NCBI GenBank assembly: GCA_002448975.1 | Contig: DKBO01000151.1 | Location: forward strand, 1-6,416 | From: Nitrospiraceae bacterium UBA6898 | GTDB lineage: Bacteria; Nitrospirota; Thermodesulfovibrionia; Thermodesulfovibrionales; UBA6898 | Length of the DNA: 6,416 nt | Direction of reading: 5' to 3' | Shown here: in pieces, positions 4,877 through 6,416 of the stretch | How the letters are laid out: each line of letters opens with the position of its first letter | Numbering within the stretch: position 1 is the stretch's first letter | The notes under the pieces: model-generated | Seen by the model: the letters and a program-made list of their open reading frames with translations, nothing else | Told to the model about the DNA's origin: nothing | Databases searched by the model: none | Made by a program: the position numbers and the translations under genes

Positions 4877-6058
4877 ATGAATAAAATAAAGGCTGTCTTC
4901 AATAGCGCTATCGTGCTTTACTTTATCATAGGGCTTGAAATCATGATCATGATCAGCCCCTTTGCGGGGTTTTTCTATTCTGTGTTTAACCCATTTCTTC
5001 TTCAGATAGCAAAATACCATTCGACAAAATGGCTTAGCTCCTTTTTTTTGCCTCACATGGTGGTGCCGCCTAATGATATCCTGAAGCTCATTCGTATAAT
5101 GGGATCAGTACTGTTTGTGACTGGCATAGCGATTTTCTTTTTTTGTGCGATCCAGGTATATGCGTATAAGTTCCTCAAAAAAGGCACTGCCGTAAAAGGA
5201 CTCTACTCGCTTATCAGGCATCCCCAGTACGTTGGTCTTGGTATCGCTGGCATTGGGCTTTCTATTCTTTGGCCGAGATTTCTGGTTGCTGTTCTCTGGC
5301 TTGTGATGATACTGCTCTACTATTTCCTCTCAAAAGACGAGGAGCGGAGAATGCTAAAACAGTATCCGGATACCTACAAGGACTATATGGCGCATACCGG
5401 CATGTTCTTGCCGAAGAAGGTTGAAAAGCTGTTTGTCCCATCGAGTACTGCAGGGGGCATAGCTTTTTTTGTGGTAATTGCCGCGCTTACAATTGGCGGT
5501 GCTTTCTTCCTGAGAGACTACACTGTAAGGCATCTCCCGCTCTGGTCAGATTCAAACGTTGCCGCTCTTGCCATTATGCCGGCCGATATGGGAAGGATGG
5601 AGCACAGGATGCCGGATATCCTCAATATGGCAGAAGTGAAATCAAGGATGAAAGGCAATGGACACTATCTTGTCTATTTTTTGCCTCCTAATTACATCAT
5701 GCAGGGCCTTATTGCCGACACAGGAGGCGATTGGAAGCTCTATAAGCAACATCACACCTTCAGCATGATTACTGACTGGATATTTCACCCTTTCAGACAC
5801 CTGACGGAGGGGCATCATGCAATGCATAGGGCGTCAGGAAATGGGGGGCATGATATGCATGCAGGTATTGTCAGGAGACTGGTCTTCCTGAAAATCGATG
5901 ACGTATTCATCAATAAACCATATGATCTGTTCTCGATAAACGCAAAGAGAGTGCCACAATTTATGGTGGATGTGGAAATACACAACTTGATCCTTCTGGA
6001 CCTTAGAGATTTACCCCAGGATACGGCCTGGGGAACAGTGCCAACGCCTGTTTTTTAG
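4877..6058 (+). CDS. ICMT/PEMT-like membrane methyltransferase with an unrecognised His/Met-rich C-terminal domain
   Basis: This 393-residue membrane protein has two parts. Residues 1-180 match the isoprenylcysteine carboxyl methyltransferase / phospholipid methyltransferase superfamily: helices near 11-34 and 72-97, a Lys-rich loop leading to GLYSLIRHPQY (RHPQY at 114-118), a helical hairpin near 118-152, then DEERRMLKQYP and DTYKDYMAHTGMFLP. RHP and the Glu pair (155, 156) belong to the S-adenosylmethionine site in this family. A fifth helix (about 193-212) is followed by 180 residues that the positive-inside rule places outside the cytoplasm. That part has no cysteine, so no thiol or c-type haem site, but holds a His/Met-rich loop (His292, 293, 304, 308, 313, 314, 317, 325, 328; Met316, 327) that could bind metal. 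I do not recognise this domain. The substrate is unknown; bacterial relatives act on varied small molecules or lipids. The ATG has an AGAGG ribosome binding site 4 nt away. GC content is lower than in the ABC operon. Confidence 0.85.
   Translation: MNKIKAVFNSAIVLYFIIGLEIMIMISPFAGFFYSVFNPFLLQIAKYHSTKWLSSFFLPHMVVPPNDILKLIRIMGSVLFVTGIAIFFFCAIQVYAYKFLKKGTAVKGLYSLIRHPQYVGLGIAGIGLSILWPRFLVAVLWLVMILLYYFLSKDEERRMLKQYPDTYKDYMAHTGMFLPKKVEKLFVPSSTAGGIAFFVVIAALTIGGAFFLRDYTVRHLPLWSDSNVAALAIMPADMGRMEHRMPDILNMAEVKSRMKGNGHYLVYFLPPNYIMQGLIADTGGDWKLYKQHHTFSMITDWIFHPFRHLTEGHHAMHRASGNGGHDMHAGIVRRLVFLKIDDVFINKPYDLFSINAKRVPQFMVDVEIHNLILLDLRDLPQDTAWGTVPTPVF
6014..6056 (+). terminator. Possible intrinsic terminator overlapping the end of the methyltransferase-like gene
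   Basis: Two adjacent hairpins precede a run of six T. The first is a perfect 7-bp stem, CCCCAGG (6014-6020) with CCTGGGG (6027-6033) around ATACGG. The second is a weaker 5-bp stem, AACAG (6034-6038) with CTGTT (6048-6052), that uses the start of the T-run 6051-6056. The stems could stack. Both lie inside the coding sequence, just before its TAG, so codon constraint may explain part of the pattern; the strong stem is 17 nt from the T-run, which is far for a standard terminator. Confidence 0.4.
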
Positions 6059-6416
6059 GTAATCTTCTAACTCTGAAATGGTTTCGATTACACGAAGCTA
6101 TTGAGTCCGACCCGCTGGTCTCTCTGATGTGCGTATTACGACATGAAGTCCTCAGTTATTGATTATTGAGACTGCCGTTTGTTTCAGGAAGAAGGTAAGA
6201 AATGTGTTGAGAGGTGTTGCACACGCACATCCTGGCTTTCGAGCTGACATGTAAACGCACCTCTTGACTCGGGCATATTACGCTGCCGCAGATTTCACCG
6301 ACTACTGCACAGGTTTACGCAGTGCCAGATGGTTGATATTTACCGGTGAAAATGCGAATAGAGACCTGAGGCGGATTATTCCTTAAAACAGCTAAGACAA
6401 AAGGCAAGGCCATTTC
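6059..6416. other. 358-nt 3' region, no supported gene
   Basis: All frames are interrupted by stops and no ribosome binding site leads a meaningful frame. It holds a near-palindrome at 6151-6170 (CTCAGTTATTGATTATTGAG) and the second copy of the TGTAAACG-n4-TCTTGACT motif at 6250-6269. Read on the - strand, the last 170 nt contain TTTTCACCGGTAAATATC and a sequence ending GCGTTTACA, which has the look of a non-coding transposon end, but no transposase fragment can be identified before the window ends. Confidence 0.5.
6250..6269 (+). repeat. Copy B of the 20-nt direct repeat, possible IS21-type end relic
   Basis: TGTAAACG, CACC, TCTTGACT; 17 of 20 bases match 4529-4548 in direct orientation. 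The two copies flank the methyltransferase-like gene at a distance of about 1.7 kb. If this is the TG-starting end of an insertion element, its body would extend to the right, beyond the window. No target-site duplication or transposase can be checked here. Confidence 0.3.

Noticed and set aside
4941..4952. 12-base palindrome TCATGATCATGA
   Set aside because: It lies inside coding sequence and follows from an alternating Ile-Met codon run, so an operator role is not needed to explain it.
6151..6170. Near-palindrome in the 3' region
   Set aside because: The arms contain a wobble pair and a mismatch, it is AT-rich, no gene start is nearby and no T-run follows, so neither an operator nor a terminator can be supported.

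Overview
The window reads as a piece of a bacterial chromosome, all visible genes on the + strand, with two parts of different character. Bases 1 to about 3650 are GC-rich, tightly packed and code for a carbohydrate ABC importer. From about 4100 the sequence is less GC-rich and looser, holding two separate genes between intergenic stretches of roughly 360 to 460 bases. Gene content (a trehalose/maltose-type importer, a stand-alone MshEN-repeat protein, an isoprenylcysteine-methyltransferase-like membrane protein) suggests a Gram-negative lineage such as Nitrospirota or the former Deltaproteobacteria. That placement is inference; no phylogenetic marker is present.

ABC operon (1-3646): the 3' part of a substrate-binding protein gene, two MalF/MalG-type permease genes and a MalK/UgpC-type ATPase gene run in the order binding protein - permease - permease - ATPase. 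The permeases overlap by 4 nt and the ATPase starts 2 nt after the second permease, so these are one translationally coupled transcript. The binding protein would capture a di- or oligosaccharide outside the membrane, the two permeases form the channel, and the ATPase dimer drives uptake. A 21-codon ORF with a good ribosome binding site lies between the binding protein and the first permease and overlaps the permease GTG start by 4 nt, suggesting coupling or a frameshifted N-terminus.

Middle (3647-4876): a 462-nt intergenic stretch with several short hairpins leads to a promoter-like extended -10 and a 122-residue protein made of four repeats at an exact 29-residue period. The repeats match the c-di-GMP-binding MshEN motif, but no ATPase or other domain is attached. 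About 400 nt without a convincing gene follow.

Right part (4877-6416): a 393-residue membrane protein with an ICMT/PEMT-like methyltransferase core, followed by a fifth membrane helix and a roughly 180-residue domain, probably extracytoplasmic, with a His/Met-rich loop that I do not recognise. Hairpins at its 3' end may act as a terminator. The last 358 nt hold no gene I can support, but carry a 20-nt motif also found upstream of the methyltransferase-like gene that may be a degenerate IS21-type end.

The best candidates for something undescribed are the free-standing four-repeat MshEN protein and the methyltransferase-like protein with its metal-ligand-rich C-terminal domain. I see no CRISPR array, tRNA, rRNA or intact mobile element.
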